Assembly (NCBI GenBank): GCA_023150275.1
Contig: JAKLLG010000016.1
Location: 1-64,000, forward strand
Length of the DNA stretch: 64,000 bases
Direction: 5' to 3'
Origin: Rhodocyclaceae bacterium
Lineage (GTDB): Bacteria; Pseudomonadota; Gammaproteobacteria; Burkholderiales; Rhodocyclaceae
In this document: positions 41,968-52,328 of the stretch, in pieces
Layout of the letters: every line of letters starts with the position of its first letter
Numbering within the stretch: the stretch's first letter is position 1
Notes under the pieces: generated by a model
Databases searched by the model: none
Told to the model about the DNA's origin: nothing
The model's input: only the letters and a program-made list of their open reading frames with translations
Position numbers and translations under genes: made by a program

Positions 41968-42315
41968 ATGAAGCATTCTCTCCTCGTTGCTGCCCTCGTT
42001 GCCCTCGCCGTTTCCGCTTGCGGCAAGAAAGAAGAAGCTCCTGCCGCCGCTGCACCGGCTCCGGCTGCTGCCCCGGCCGCCGCTCCTGCTCCGGCTGCCG
42101 CTCCCGCCGCAGCCCCGGCCGACGCTGCCAAACCGGCTGACGCTGCCGCTGCTCCGGCTGCTGCGCCTGCTGCCGCTCCGGCGGATGCCGCCAAGCCGGC
42201 CGATGCTGCTGCTCCGGCCGCTGCCGACGCTGTGAAGGCCGCCGCTGACGCTGCCAAGGCTGCGGCTCCTGCCGCTGTCGACGCTGCCAAGGCTGCCGCC
42301 GAGCAGAAGAAGTAA
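41968..42315 (+). CDS. Ala/Pro-rich lipoprotein
   Basis: 115 residues. The signal ends VSACGK (lipobox), then come about 90 residues of Ala, Pro, Lys and Asp with repeated units such as PADAAKPADAA. The C-terminus changes to Ala-Lys helical repeats. It is likely a flexible envelope spacer or a wall-associated lipoprotein. AAGGA lies upstream of the ATG at 41968. A strong terminator follows at 42409-42434. Confidence 0.7.
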   Translation: MKHSLLVAALVALAVSACGKKEEAPAAAAPAPAAAPAAAPAPAAAPAAAPADAAKPADAAAAPAAAPAAAPADAAKPADAAAPAAADAVKAAADAAKAAAPAAVDAAKAAAEQKK

Positions 42316-42408
42316 TCGGGTCCTACCCGCGGGAAAGCGCAGGCCTACCTGCGCTTCTCCACTCCTCCGTCCGAAGCGGCGCTGGTCGTTTCAGCGGGGG
42401 GCCAACGA

Positions 42409-42436
42409 AAAAGCCGGTCGCGAGACCGGCTTTTTT
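42409..42436. terminator. Bidirectional terminator
   Basis: Arms aaaagccggtc and gaccggctttt around gcga, with T on one side and A on the other, between convergent genes. Confidence 0.85.
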
Positions 42437-42478
42437 ACTTGGCGTTCACGCAGCGCACCTTCCTGCTCACGGCCTGCG

Positions 42479-43243
42479 TCAAACAATCTGCCGCCAGTCG
42501 AATCCGTCTTCCTGATCGGCGACAGCGATCCAGTCCGGTGCGCATGACAGCACCGAGGCAAGTGCCGTACGCGCCAGCGCGACGCTGTTGTTCTCATCCG
42601 ACAGATGCGCCGCCACGATGTGCTGCAGGCGCGAAACATCGATCCGCGCCAGCAACGCGGCTGCCGTGCAATTCGAAAGATGCCCGAGGCGCCCGGCGAT
42701 GCGCTGCTTGAGCAGCGGCGGATAACGCGAAGCAGCCAGCATGTCGAGATCATGGTTGCATTCAAGCACCAGTGCGTCGCAGGCAGTCAGCGTCTCTTCC
42801 ACATGCGCGGTGAGGCTGCCACAATCCGTGAGCACGCCAAGACGCCAGGCGCCGTTGCCGAAAACATACTGGACCGGCTCTCGTGCATCGTGCGGCACGG
42901 GGAAAGGTTGAATCTCAAGGTCACCGAGCGTATGACCGACATGCCCGTCGATCAGCACGATCTCCGGCAGATCGCCTGCCGGCGATATCGCCGCGAACGT
43001 GCCATGGGTCAGACAGACGGGGATCTGATGACGGCGCGCAAACTTGAACACGCCGGCGACATGGTCGCTATGTTCATGGGTAACGAAAATGGCCGCCAGC
43101 GACTCGGCGGGCACACTCAGGCGCGCCAGTCGGCGCTCGGTCTCGCGGATGCTGAATCCGCAATCGAGCAGCACGCGCGTGCTGCCCGATTCCACCACCA
43201 GCGCATTGCCTCGGCTACCGCTGCCGAGCGACGCAAAGCGCAT
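42479..43243 (-). CDS. Metallo-beta-lactamase-fold hydrolase, YycJ/WalJ type
   Basis: 254 residues. The metal-binding motif THEHSDH sits near residue 54, the family start MRFASLGSGSRGNALVVES is clear, and VLECNHD and further His/Asp positions follow. Relatives process DNA or RNA 5' ends. Its ATG overlaps the bamC stop (TAATG), so it is made together with BamC and DapA. Confidence 0.85.
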   Translation of the reverse strand: MRFASLGSGSRGNALVVESGSTRVLLDCGFSIRETERRLARLSVPAESLAAIFVTHEHSDHVAGVFKFARRHQIPVCLTHGTFAAISPAGDLPEIVLIDGHVGHTLGDLEIQPFPVPHDAREPVQYVFGNGAWRLGVLTDCGSLTAHVEETLTACDALVLECNHDLDMLAASRYPPLLKQRIAGRLGHLSNCTAAALLARIDVSRLQHIVAAHLSDENNSVALARTALASVLSCAPDWIAVADQEDGFDWRQIV

Positions 43244-44391
43244 TACTTCATCTGCTCGTGCAGCAAGGCAAGAATGCGCTTGGCTGTTTCAGAGTTGTCC
43301 ACGCCCCCTTCGCGCGACAGAACCTGCACAGAGGAGGTGCTTCCCTCGCCGGCCACCAGAATGCGGTACTGGATCTTCGCCAGCGCGGCGGCTTCGCTAC
43401 CCTTGAACGGGTTGAGCTTGGAAAGCCAGCCGTCCTTGTCCTTCTTCGTCTCGACATCGGCCTCCGGGTCGACATAGCGAACGAAGTACAGCCCCTTCGA
43501 GCGATCGCGATCCTCAACCGTGAAACCGACGCGATCGAGCGCGAGCCCGACACGCCGCCAGGCACGATCGAAGCGCTCATCAACTTCCAGCTTGCCCGCG
43601 CCATCGGGGGCCTTGACGATCTTTGCCCGCTCCGCCGGGCGTTCCTGGTTGGCGGCGGCGAGCGATGCCGTCGCCCGCTTTTCTTCGGCGCCGAAACGCA
43701 CCATCAGGCGGCGCAGCATTTCCGCTTCAAGCTCGGGGTCGGGCGGACGCGGCTGCCATTTCGTCTGGTCCTTGCCTTCCGAAACGAAGATTTCGTACAT
43801 GCCACGATGGCTGATGTAGATCTCGGTCGTACCGGCCTCGGCACCGGGCTCAAGACGCGTACGGAACTTGTCGCGCTCGGCGGTGGAATAGACGGAATCG
43901 ATCACCTTGCCGAGGACATTGCGAATGAAATCCTGCGGAATCTTGGCGCGGTTCTCCGCCCAGTCGGTTTCCATGACGCCGGCTTCCGGCTGCTCGATCT
44001 TGATCAGCAGCCCGTTTTCCTGCCAGAACTCCTTGACCGTATCCCAGACCTTGTCCGGGGTTCCGCCCACAACCAGCCAGCGCTGGCTGCCGGAGCGCTC
44101 GATATGCGCCTTCTCGACGCTCGGCAGGATGTCGCTACCCCGGGCCGCACGTGCATCGGGAGAGCGCTCGTTGGCGTAGGCCGAGAACGTGGCTTTACCC
44201 TTGCCGCCGCCGTCGGGCACGGCAAAACGGTCATCGCGTGCCGGCGCGACAAGATCGGGAGGCGTTTCGAGCGTCGGCGCCTTGCCGGCGGATTTGTATT
44301 CGATCTTCTTTCCTTCCACCCCGATCGTTGAACAGGCGGCAAGGAAAACCAGAACCAGAGACGCGGCAATACGCGGCACGACAGACTTCAT
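43243..44391 (-). CDS. bamC: Outer-membrane assembly lipoprotein BamC
   Basis: 382 residues. The lipoprotein signal ends LAAC. The unstructured lasso segment (about 25-85) and two helix-grip domains of the BamC/NlpB family follow, with WLVVGGTPDKVWDTVKEFW starting the first. It is a part of the BAM complex at the inner face of the outer membrane. It lies directly after dapA, the same order as in E. coli. Confidence 0.88.
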   Translation of the reverse strand: MKSVVPRIAASLVLVFLAACSTIGVEGKKIEYKSAGKAPTLETPPDLVAPARDDRFAVPDGGGKGKATFSAYANERSPDARAARGSDILPSVEKAHIERSGSQRWLVVGGTPDKVWDTVKEFWQENGLLIKIEQPEAGVMETDWAENRAKIPQDFIRNVLGKVIDSVYSTAERDKFRTRLEPGAEAGTTEIYISHRGMYEIFVSEGKDQTKWQPRPPDPELEAEMLRRLMVRFGAEEKRATASLAAANQERPAERAKIVKAPDGAGKLEVDERFDRAWRRVGLALDRVGFTVEDRDRSKGLYFVRYVDPEADVETKKDKDGWLSKLNPFKGSEAAALAKIQYRILVAGEGSTSSVQVLSREGGVDNSETAKRILALLHEQMK

Positions 44392-44418
44392 GGAGCAAAA
44401 ACCTCGAATTGTTCTGGA

Positions 44419-45303
<885 letters not shown>

Positions 45304-45318
45304 GGTCTGTGGAAATAG

Positions 45319-45346
45319 GAAAAACCTTCGGATTTTAACCGAAGGT
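45319..45346 (-). terminator. Terminator of the deacetylase gene
   Basis: On the - strand ccttcgg and ccgaagg form a stem around 7 bases and are followed by a T run (45320-45324). It separates the gene from dapA. Confidence 0.75.
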
Positions 45347-45419
45347 CTGGTTGATGGATATGTGAATCAACGTGTTGCAGTGCCCGCGGGTTGACCGCGG
45401 GTGCAATCCCCGGTGGCAC

Positions 45420-46346
45420 TCAAATATCGGCAAGTGCGCGCAGGTGCGCCGCAACGCTGCGCGCCAGGGCCGAAAGCACGTAACCGCCTTCGAGCATCGA
45501 GACGATGCGTTTCTCCGCATGCTTGGCGGCGACTGTTTTCAGTTGCTCGGTAGCCCAGGCGTAATCCTTCTCAAACAGCTTCATGCTGCCCATGTCGTCC
45601 TCGTAATGCGCGTCGAAGCCGGCCGAAATGAGGATCATCTGGGGTTTGAACGATTCGAGCCGAGGCATCCAGGCATCGAGCACCGCGCCGCGGAACTCCT
45701 CACCACCCGAGCCCGCCGGCAACGGCACGTTGCACATGTTCGGCGCGGGATCTTCGGTGCCGCTGTAGGGATAGAACGGATGCTGAAAGGTACTGCACAT
45801 CAGCACGCGCTCGTCGCCCTTGAAGATATCCTCGGTACCGTTACCGTGATGCACGTCGAAATCGATGATCGCGACGCGTTCGAGGCCGTGCACCTGCAGC
45901 GCATGCGCCGCGGCGACGGCAATGTTGTTGAAGAAGCAGAAGCCCATGGCGTTGGCGCGCTCGGCATGGTGACCGGGCGGACGTACGGCACAGAAGGCAT
46001 TCTGAACTTCGTGTCCCATGACGAGGTCGACTGCCAGACAACCCGCGCCGGCGGAACGCAGCGCTGCCGACCAGGTGTGCGGACACATCGCGGTATCCGG
46101 GTCGAGGTGCGTGATTCCGTGTTCGGGCGACGCGCGCTTGACGCGCTCCAGATGCGCCGCCGGGTGTACGCGGAGCAATTGTTCGAAGGTCGCGAGTGGT
46201 GCATCGTAATACGCGAAGTAGGCATCGATCCCCTGCGCGATCAGGTGATCATTGATGGCGGTCAGTCGGGTGGGAGCCTCGGGGTGATAGGAACCCATGT
46301 CGTGCAGTTGGCAATCTCGGTGCGTAATGAATGCGGTTGCGGTCAC
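45420..46346 (-). CDS. Histone-deacetylase-family (AcuC/acetylpolyamine amidohydrolase-like) enzyme
   Basis: 308 residues. The zinc and catalytic motifs RPPGHHAERANAMGFCFFNN and FDVHHGNGTEDIF, plus DAHYEDDMG near the end, are those of class II deacetylase-like enzymes. The substrate is unknown; acetylpolyamines or acetylated proteins are possible. It has its own terminator. Confidence 0.87.
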   Translation of the reverse strand: MTATAFITHRDCQLHDMGSYHPEAPTRLTAINDHLIAQGIDAYFAYYDAPLATFEQLLRVHPAAHLERVKRASPEHGITHLDPDTAMCPHTWSAALRSAGAGCLAVDLVMGHEVQNAFCAVRPPGHHAERANAMGFCFFNNIAVAAAHALQVHGLERVAIIDFDVHHGNGTEDIFKGDERVLMCSTFQHPFYPYSGTEDPAPNMCNVPLPAGSGGEEFRGAVLDAWMPRLESFKPQMILISAGFDAHYEDDMGSMKLFEKDYAWATEQLKTVAAKHAEKRIVSMLEGGYVLSALARSVAAHLRALADI

Positions 46347-46480
46347 TTATGCGTTTCCCTGCGAATGATGTCTGTACGCCGACGTTACTCCCGTCGATAT
46401 AATCGAAGAGGAATATTAACGTTCGCTTCTATTACGCCAGCAGTCTCATTATCAACCCAACCGCGAGACCCGTACAAGCG

Positions 46481-47404
46481 ATGAGCAATCTCCACAACCG
46501 CCTGCAATCAGCGATCAGCAGCGCAGACAGCATCATTCTCGGCAAGAATCGTCAGATCCGCCTGGCCCTCGCCTGCGTGCTGGCGCGCGGTCATCTGCTG
46601 ATCGAGGACCTGCCCGGGGTCGGCAAGACGACCCTCGCGCACACCCTGGCACAGCTGCTGGGCCTGCAGTTTTCCCGCGTCCAGTTCACCAGCGATTTGT
46701 TGCCCGCCGACATCATCGGCACCTCGATCTACGATCGCGAGCGCGCCGGCTTCCGCTTCGTTCCAGGGCCAGTATTCGCGCAACTGGTGCTGGCCGACGA
46801 AATCAACCGCGCCACGCCGAAAACGCAGAGCGCGCTGCTCGAAGCGATGGAGGAACGCCAGGTCACGGCCGACGGCGAAACACGACGACTACCGGAACCA
46901 TTCTTTGTCATCGCCACGCAGAATCCCTCGCATCAGATCGGCACCTTTGCACTGCCCGAGTCGCAGCTTGACCGCTTCCTGATGCGGATCGAACTGGGCT
47001 ACCCCGATCGCGATGCCGAGCGCGCACTGCTCTCCGGCGGCAACCCGCGCGAACGACTCGCCAGCATTGCACCCGCACTCGACGCGAGCGACATTGCGCC
47101 GTTGCAGGTGGCGGCCGCAGCGATCCATGCCGCACCACCGCTGATCGATTACGTGCAGGCGCTGGTCGCCGCCACCCGCCACGACCCTGCCTACGCGCAC
47201 GGTCTGTCGCCACGAGCGGCGTTGGCGCTGCTTGCGGCGGCACGGGCCTGGGCCTTCATTGACGGCCGCAACGCGGTGCTGCCCGAGGATGTGCAAGCCG
47301 TTTTCGCCAGCGTGGCGGCACACCGACTGCGCAAGGTTCAGGGCGGCGGTCACGCCGGTCCCGATGACATCGCCGCACTGATCCAGCGCATCGCACTCCC
47401 CTGA
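46481..47404 (+). CDS. MoxR-family AAA ATPase
   Basis: 307 residues with Walker A DLPGVGKTT and Walker B LADEINRA; the lid domain is in the second half. MoxR ATPases act as chaperones for metal or complex assembly. The next two genes (DUF58 and transglutaminase-like) overlap it and each other, a common three-gene unit. Confidence 0.9.
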   Translation: MSNLHNRLQSAISSADSIILGKNRQIRLALACVLARGHLLIEDLPGVGKTTLAHTLAQLLGLQFSRVQFTSDLLPADIIGTSIYDRERAGFRFVPGPVFAQLVLADEINRATPKTQSALLEAMEERQVTADGETRRLPEPFFVIATQNPSHQIGTFALPESQLDRFLMRIELGYPDRDAERALLSGGNPRERLASIAPALDASDIAPLQVAAAAIHAAPPLIDYVQALVAATRHDPAYAHGLSPRAALALLAAARAWAFIDGRNAVLPEDVQAVFASVAAHRLRKVQGGGHAGPDDIAALIQRIALP

Positions 47405-48384
47405 TGCCGCTTGCCGCCGCACTCCGCACCTGGCTGTTCCGGCTTCGCCGCGACGAGTCATTGCCGATCGTCCTCGGGCAGCGGCGCATCTTCATCCTGC
47501 CTACCGCCACCGGCTACCTTTTCGCGGTCGTGCTTGTCGTCATGCTGCTCGGCGCCATCAACTACACACTCAGCCTCGGTCACGCACTCGTTTTCCTGCT
47601 GGCCGGACTCGGCCTCGTGGCGATGGTGCACACCTTCCGCAACCTGCTCGGGCTGTCCATTTCGCCGGGGCGCGCGGAACCCGTGCATGCCGGCGAAATA
47701 GCACGCTTCCCCCTGCATCTGGGCAACACGCGCAGCGACGCGCGCCGTGCCCTGGGGTTTTCATTCGACGCCAACGCGGAGGTGTTTGCCGACGTCGCGG
47801 CGATGGGCGAAACCCGCATCGAGGTTCCATGCCAGGCAATTCAACGAGGCCGGCTCGACCCCGGCCGCCTGACACTCACAAGCCGTTATCCGCTGGGATT
47901 CTTCCGCGCGTGGAGCTATCCCTTCCCTCTGTTCACCTGTCTCGTCTACCCGCGCATCCTCATGCGGCCACTGCCACCACCAACCGCCGTCGACGATGCC
48001 GGCGAGGCACGCGGTGATGCGGGCCACGAGGACTTTGCCGGCCTGCGCGCGCATACGCCGAGCGATCCGCCGCGCCATGTGGCCTGGAAGAGTGTCGCCC
48101 GCAGCGTCGATGCCTGGCCGCTGCTGGTCAAGCATTTCGCCGGCGGCGGCGGAGAAGAACTTTGGCTCGACTGGGCGTTGCTCGCAGGCGAAGCCGATGA
48201 CGAAACGCGCCTTTCGGTGCTGACCGGCTGGGTACTTGCCGCCGAGCAGGCGCAGCTCGCCTATGGCCTCGCCCTGCCCGGTTTGCGCCTGCCCCCCGCA
48301 ACCGGCGCCGCGCACCACGACCGCTGCCTGGAGGCGCTCGCCCTTTTCGGAAACGATCCCGATGTTCCGCCGCCGGCCCGCTGA
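47404..48384 (+). CDS. DUF58 membrane protein
   Basis: 326 residues. Two membrane helices near the N-terminus (YLFAVVLVVMLLGAINY, then HALVFLLAGLGLVAMVHTF) and a C-terminal soluble part with the DUF58 signature GDAGHEDFAGLRAHTPSDPP. Its ATG shares one base with the MoxR stop codon. Probable partner of the MoxR ATPase. Confidence 0.85.
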   Translation: MPLAAALRTWLFRLRRDESLPIVLGQRRIFILPTATGYLFAVVLVVMLLGAINYTLSLGHALVFLLAGLGLVAMVHTFRNLLGLSISPGRAEPVHAGEIARFPLHLGNTRSDARRALGFSFDANAEVFADVAAMGETRIEVPCQAIQRGRLDPGRLTLTSRYPLGFFRAWSYPFPLFTCLVYPRILMRPLPPPTAVDDAGEARGDAGHEDFAGLRAHTPSDPPRHVAWKSVARSVDAWPLLVKHFAGGGGEELWLDWALLAGEADDETRLSVLTGWVLAAEQAQLAYGLALPGLRLPPATGAAHHDRCLEALALFGNDPDVPPPAR

Positions 48385-50326
48385 ACCCCTTGAACGGGCG
48401 ACGGTTCCCTGGCTGCTCGCCAGTGCCGTTGCGACAACCGCACCGCACGTCGAACATCAACCGCACTGGCTGATGGCCATCGCGGGTGCGATGCTCCTGC
48501 TCGGATGCTGGCTGTGGTTCTCCCGCCGGGGATTGCCGCCACGCTGGTTGCTGTCGCTGATCGTCGTCGGTGGCAGTACGGCAATCTGGTTCGAATACCG
48601 CACCCTGTTCGGGCGTGACGCCGGCGTCGCGCTGCTGATCCTCTTCATGGCGCTGAAGCCTCTGGAAATGCGATCGCGCCGCGACGCGATGGTGGTCGTG
48701 ATGCTCGGCCTGTTTCTGCTGCTGACACACTATTTCTACTCGCAAAGCATCCCGACCGGCCTCTGGCTGATCGCGAGCTGCACACTGCTCACCGCCACCC
48801 TGATCCGCATTTTCGGGGGAGCGCAGGCGCCGGCCGTCATCGTGCGGCACGCCGCCATCCTCCTGCTGCAGGCGACGCCATTCATGCTCATCCTCTTCCT
48901 GCTCTTTCCGCGCATCAACGGCCCACTGTGGGGACTGCCGCAGGATGCGCACAGCAGTCGTTCCGGCCTGCCCGAAACGATAGAACCAGGCACCGTCTCC
49001 AATCTCGTTCTCGACGGCAGCATCGCCTTCCGCGCCCGATTCGACGAAACACCTCCGGCCACGCCGCTCCTCTACTGGCGGGGTCCGGTGATGGATGAAT
49101 TCGATGGTCGTGCCTGGCGTGCAATCCGTGCCGGCAACCTGCCGCTGCACACGCCGCGGGTCGAGGCACGCGGCACGCCACTTGCCTACGAGATCACCCT
49201 CGAATCGCACCAGCAGCGCTGGTTACTGGCCCTCGATGCACCGCTGACACTTCCTTCCGGCGCCGTGCTGACGGCCCGTCTGCAGGCCTTCTCGCGCGAG
49301 CCGGTACGCCAGCGCAGCCGCTTCGCCTTCACTGCGACGACCGACTACCGTTTCGGCCGCGACGATCCACCGGCCATGATCGATGCCATGCGGCAACTGC
49401 CGCGCCAGGGCAATCCGCAAGCGCGCGCACTCGCTGAAGGCTGGCGGCAAAAACACGCGTCGCCCACGGCAATCGTCGCCGAGGCCTTGCAGTACTTTCG
49501 GCGTGAGAATTTCGTTTACACACTGCAGCCGCCGCTGCTCGGCAACGCGCCGATCGACCAGTTCCTGTTCGAGACGCGCAGCGGCTTCTGCGAGCATTAC
49601 GCCTCCGCCTTCGTGTTCCTGATGCGTGCTGCCGGCATCCCCGCCCGCGTGGTCGCCGGCTATCAGGGCGGAGAAGTCAATCCGGTTGATGGCTTCGTCG
49701 TTGTCCGCCAGTCGGACGCCCACGCCTGGGCCGAAGTGTGGAGCGCGGAAAGCGGCTGGCAGCGCGTGGACCCGACGGCGGCAATCGCGCCGTCACGCGT
49801 CGAGGCCGGCATCGCGACGGCACTGCCGGCCGGCGAGCCGCTGCCTGCCCTGGCACGCATCGATCTCGACTGGCTCAGGCAGTTCCGCTATCGCTGGGAA
49901 GCCATCAACAATCGCTGGAATCAGTGGGTGCTCGGTTACAATCCCGACCGCCAGCGCGAACTGCTGCGCGACCTCGGTCTTGGCGAAATTGACTGGCGCG
50001 GCATGACCGCGCTGCTCGCCACGCTGTCCGGCGTGCTGTTGCTGGCGATCACGATCTGGGCGCTATGGCGCAGGCCGCCGCAGGATGCCGCGCTGCGCCT
50101 GTGGCTCGCTTTCTGCGCACGCCTTGCGCGCAGCGGATTGCCCCGACATTCCTGGGAGGGGCCGCAGGACTACGCCGCGCGCGTCGCCCGCGAACGACCG
50201 GCACTCGCGGATGCAGTGCGGGCCGCCGCTGACGCCTACGTCGCTGCGCGCTACGCGGCGCCACAGCCGCGGGCACTGGAACAACTCGCCGCAACGCTCA
50301 AACTGGCCACCCGGCAGTTGCACTGA
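48362..50326 (+). CDS. TgpA-like transglutaminase membrane protein (DUF3488)
   Basis: 654 residues. About five N-terminal membrane helices, then a periplasmic transglutaminase-like domain with catalytic Cys in SGFCEHYASAF, His in DAHAWAEVW and Asp in RVDPTAAI, and a further helix near 570 before a DUF4129-type tail. Its start overlaps the DUF58 gene by 23 bases. Substrate unknown, probably envelope proteins. Confidence 0.86.
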   Translation: MFRRRPAEPLERATVPWLLASAVATTAPHVEHQPHWLMAIAGAMLLLGCWLWFSRRGLPPRWLLSLIVVGGSTAIWFEYRTLFGRDAGVALLILFMALKPLEMRSRRDAMVVVMLGLFLLLTHYFYSQSIPTGLWLIASCTLLTATLIRIFGGAQAPAVIVRHAAILLLQATPFMLILFLLFPRINGPLWGLPQDAHSSRSGLPETIEPGTVSNLVLDGSIAFRARFDETPPATPLLYWRGPVMDEFDGRAWRAIRAGNLPLHTPRVEARGTPLAYEITLESHQQRWLLALDAPLTLPSGAVLTARLQAFSREPVRQRSRFAFTATTDYRFGRDDPPAMIDAMRQLPRQGNPQARALAEGWRQKHASPTAIVAEALQYFRRENFVYTLQPPLLGNAPIDQFLFETRSGFCEHYASAFVFLMRAAGIPARVVAGYQGGEVNPVDGFVVVRQSDAHAWAEVWSAESGWQRVDPTAAIAPSRVEAGIATALPAGEPLPALARIDLDWLRQFRYRWEAINNRWNQWVLGYNPDRQRELLRDLGLGEIDWRGMTALLATLSGVLLLAITIWALWRRPPQDAALRLWLAFCARLARSGLPRHSWEGPQDYAARVARERPALADAVRAAADAYVAARYAAPQPRALEQLAATLKLATRQLH

Positions 50327-50345
50327 TAAAGCACTGGAGACGTAC

Positions 50346-51359
50346 TTGATCAAGATTTTTGCCGCCGCACTCGTCGGCACCGCCCTGCTGCAGCCGCTGC
50401 CTGCCATCGCCGGCAAGAAGGAAGTCAGCTTCGCCGACGATCCGGAGGTGCGGACATTCATCGCCGAAATGCAGGAAAAGCACGGCTTCGAGGCCGACTA
50501 CCTGCAGCGCCGCTTCGCGCGCCTGCAGCCGAACACGACGGTGCTGAAGGCCATTCGTCCACCGGCGGTTCCGGAGTTGCAGCGCTCCTGGGAACGCTAC
50601 CGCGCACGCTTCCTTAACGAACGCAGGATCACCGGCGGTGTCCGTTTCTGGGAGCAGCACGCCAACGCACTGGCGCAGGCCGCAACCCTGTTCGGCGTAC
50701 CGGAGGAAGTCATCGTCGCGATCATCGGCGTCGAAACCGAGTATGGCCGCAACACCGGAAAATTTTCCGTCATGCAGGCACTGAGCACGCTAGCCTTCCG
50801 CTATCCGCCGCGCGCACCGTTCTTCCGCAGCGAGCTTGAGCACTACCTCCTGCTCGCCCGCGAGAACGATGTCGAGCCGCTGGTGCTCAAGGGTTCCTAC
50901 GCCGGCGCCATGGGCATTCCGCAGTTCATGCCGAGCAGCCAGCGCGCCTACGCGGTCGATTTCGACGGCGACGGCAGGATCGACCTGACCGGCAGCACCG
51001 ATGACGCCATCGGCAGCGTGGCCAGCTTTCTCGCGCAGCACGGCTGGGAGAAAGGCGGCAGCGTCGCCGTTCCGGCAACCGTCGAGGGGGATGCAAGCGC
51101 ACTCGTGGCGCTCGGAATCAAGCCGGAAAGGCCGCTCACGGAATTCGTCGCCGCCGGCGTGCGGGTGGAAGCCGAGGGCGAGCGCGAGGGCAAGAAAGCG
51201 GCGGCGCTGATCGATCTGGTCAGCCCTGATCAGGCCACCGAATACTGGATCGGCTTCCAGAACTTCTACGTGATCACGCGCTACAACCGCTCAAGCTTCT
51301 ACGCCATGGCGGTATTCCAGCTGGCGCAGGCGATTCGCGAGCGACGGACCAGCCTATAG
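50346..51359 (+). CDS. mltB: Membrane-bound lytic murein transglycosylase B
   Basis: 337 residues with a TTG start preceded by GGAG. A signal peptide ends about residue 19. The SLT_2 domain has the catalytic Glu in IGVETEYGRNTG and the GAMGIPQFMPSS segment. It cuts peptidoglycan glycan strands. The stop codon region overlaps the end of convergent rpoS by 6 bases. Confidence 0.88.
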   Translation: MIKIFAAALVGTALLQPLPAIAGKKEVSFADDPEVRTFIAEMQEKHGFEADYLQRRFARLQPNTTVLKAIRPPAVPELQRSWERYRARFLNERRITGGVRFWEQHANALAQAATLFGVPEEVIVAIIGVETEYGRNTGKFSVMQALSTLAFRYPPRAPFFRSELEHYLLLARENDVEPLVLKGSYAGAMGIPQFMPSSQRAYAVDFDGDGRIDLTGSTDDAIGSVASFLAQHGWEKGGSVAVPATVEGDASALVALGIKPERPLTEFVAAGVRVEAEGEREGKKAAALIDLVSPDQATEYWIGFQNFYVITRYNRSSFYAMAVFQLAQAIRERRTSL

Positions 51360-52325
51360 AAGGTTTTCGCGCGTCACGCCGCCGCGCTTGATGATCCGGC
51401 GCAGATGGTTGAGCGCCTCGATCTGGATCTGGCGGACCCGTTCGCGGGTCAGTTGCATGTCCGCGGCGATCGACTCCAGCGTGCACACGTCGAGACCATT
51501 GAGCCCGTAGCGACGCTCGATCACCTCGCGCTGCTTGTCAGGCAGCTGCGCGACCCACTCGGCAAGCAGGCCATCCAGCTCATTGGATTCAAGCTGTGCT
51601 TCCGGGTCGAGGCTGTTCTCGTCCGCGATCGCGTCGGCAATCGTATGGTTCGGATCGATTTCCAGTGGTGCATCCAGCGACGCGATGTGCTCGTTCAGCG
51701 CCAGGATGCGCTGCACTTCGAGTACCGGCTTGTCGATCAGGTGAGCGATCTGCTCATGGCTGATCTCGCGGCCATTCGCTGCTTCCAGATGACGCACCGC
51801 GCGCAGCACGACATTGAGTTCCTTGACCACGTGTACCGGCAGACGAATGGTGCGCGACTGATTCATGATCGCGCGCTCGATGCTCTGGCGGATCCACCAG
51901 GTGGCGTAGGTGGAAAAACGGAAACCGCGCTCGGGATCGAATTTCTCCAGCGCGTGGATGAGGCCGAGATTCCCTTCCTCGATCAGGTCGAGCAGCGGAA
52001 TGCCACGGTTGAGGTAATGCTTGGCGATGTTCACGACGAGCCGCAGGTTGTGCTCGATCATCTTCTGCCGCGCCGAGAAATCGCCGGCCCGCATCGCGCG
52101 TGCGGTCGCAGCTTCCTCGACTGGTGTCAGCAGCGGCTTGGCGCCAATCTCGTTGAGGTAAAGCTGGGTGACGTCGTTGAGGATTTCCGTTTCGGCAGTG
52201 CTCGCTTCGGCAGCCGCCGCTTCCTGCTCGGCCTCCGCGAGCTCCGCCTCGTCCGGCTGCGCGGACTCGGGCAGCCCCTCGTCTTCCTCAACTTCGCGTT
52301 CTTCGGACAGGGGGGGGCCGCTCAT
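51354..52325 (-). CDS. rpoS: RNA polymerase sigma factor RpoS
   Basis: 323 residues. An acidic N-terminal extension of about 45 residues leads to sigma region 1.2 (TQLYLNEIGAKPLLT), region 2 (IEEGNLGLIHALEKFDPERG, then STYATWWIRQSIERA), region 3 and region 4 (LTRERVRQIQIEAL). General stress sigma factor. It lies in the surE-pcm-nlpD-rpoS order; the main rpoS promoter is usually inside nlpD. Confidence 0.94.
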   Translation of the reverse strand: MSGPPLSEEREVEEDEGLPESAQPDEAELAEAEQEAAAAEASTAETEILNDVTQLYLNEIGAKPLLTPVEEAATARAMRAGDFSARQKMIEHNLRLVVNIAKHYLNRGIPLLDLIEEGNLGLIHALEKFDPERGFRFSTYATWWIRQSIERAIMNQSRTIRLPVHVVKELNVVLRAVRHLEAANGREISHEQIAHLIDKPVLEVQRILALNEHIASLDAPLEIDPNHTIADAIADENSLDPEAQLESNELDGLLAEWVAQLPDKQREVIERRYGLNGLDVCTLESIAADMQLTRERVRQIQIEALNHLRRIIKRGGVTRENLL

Positions 52326-52328
52326 GAA

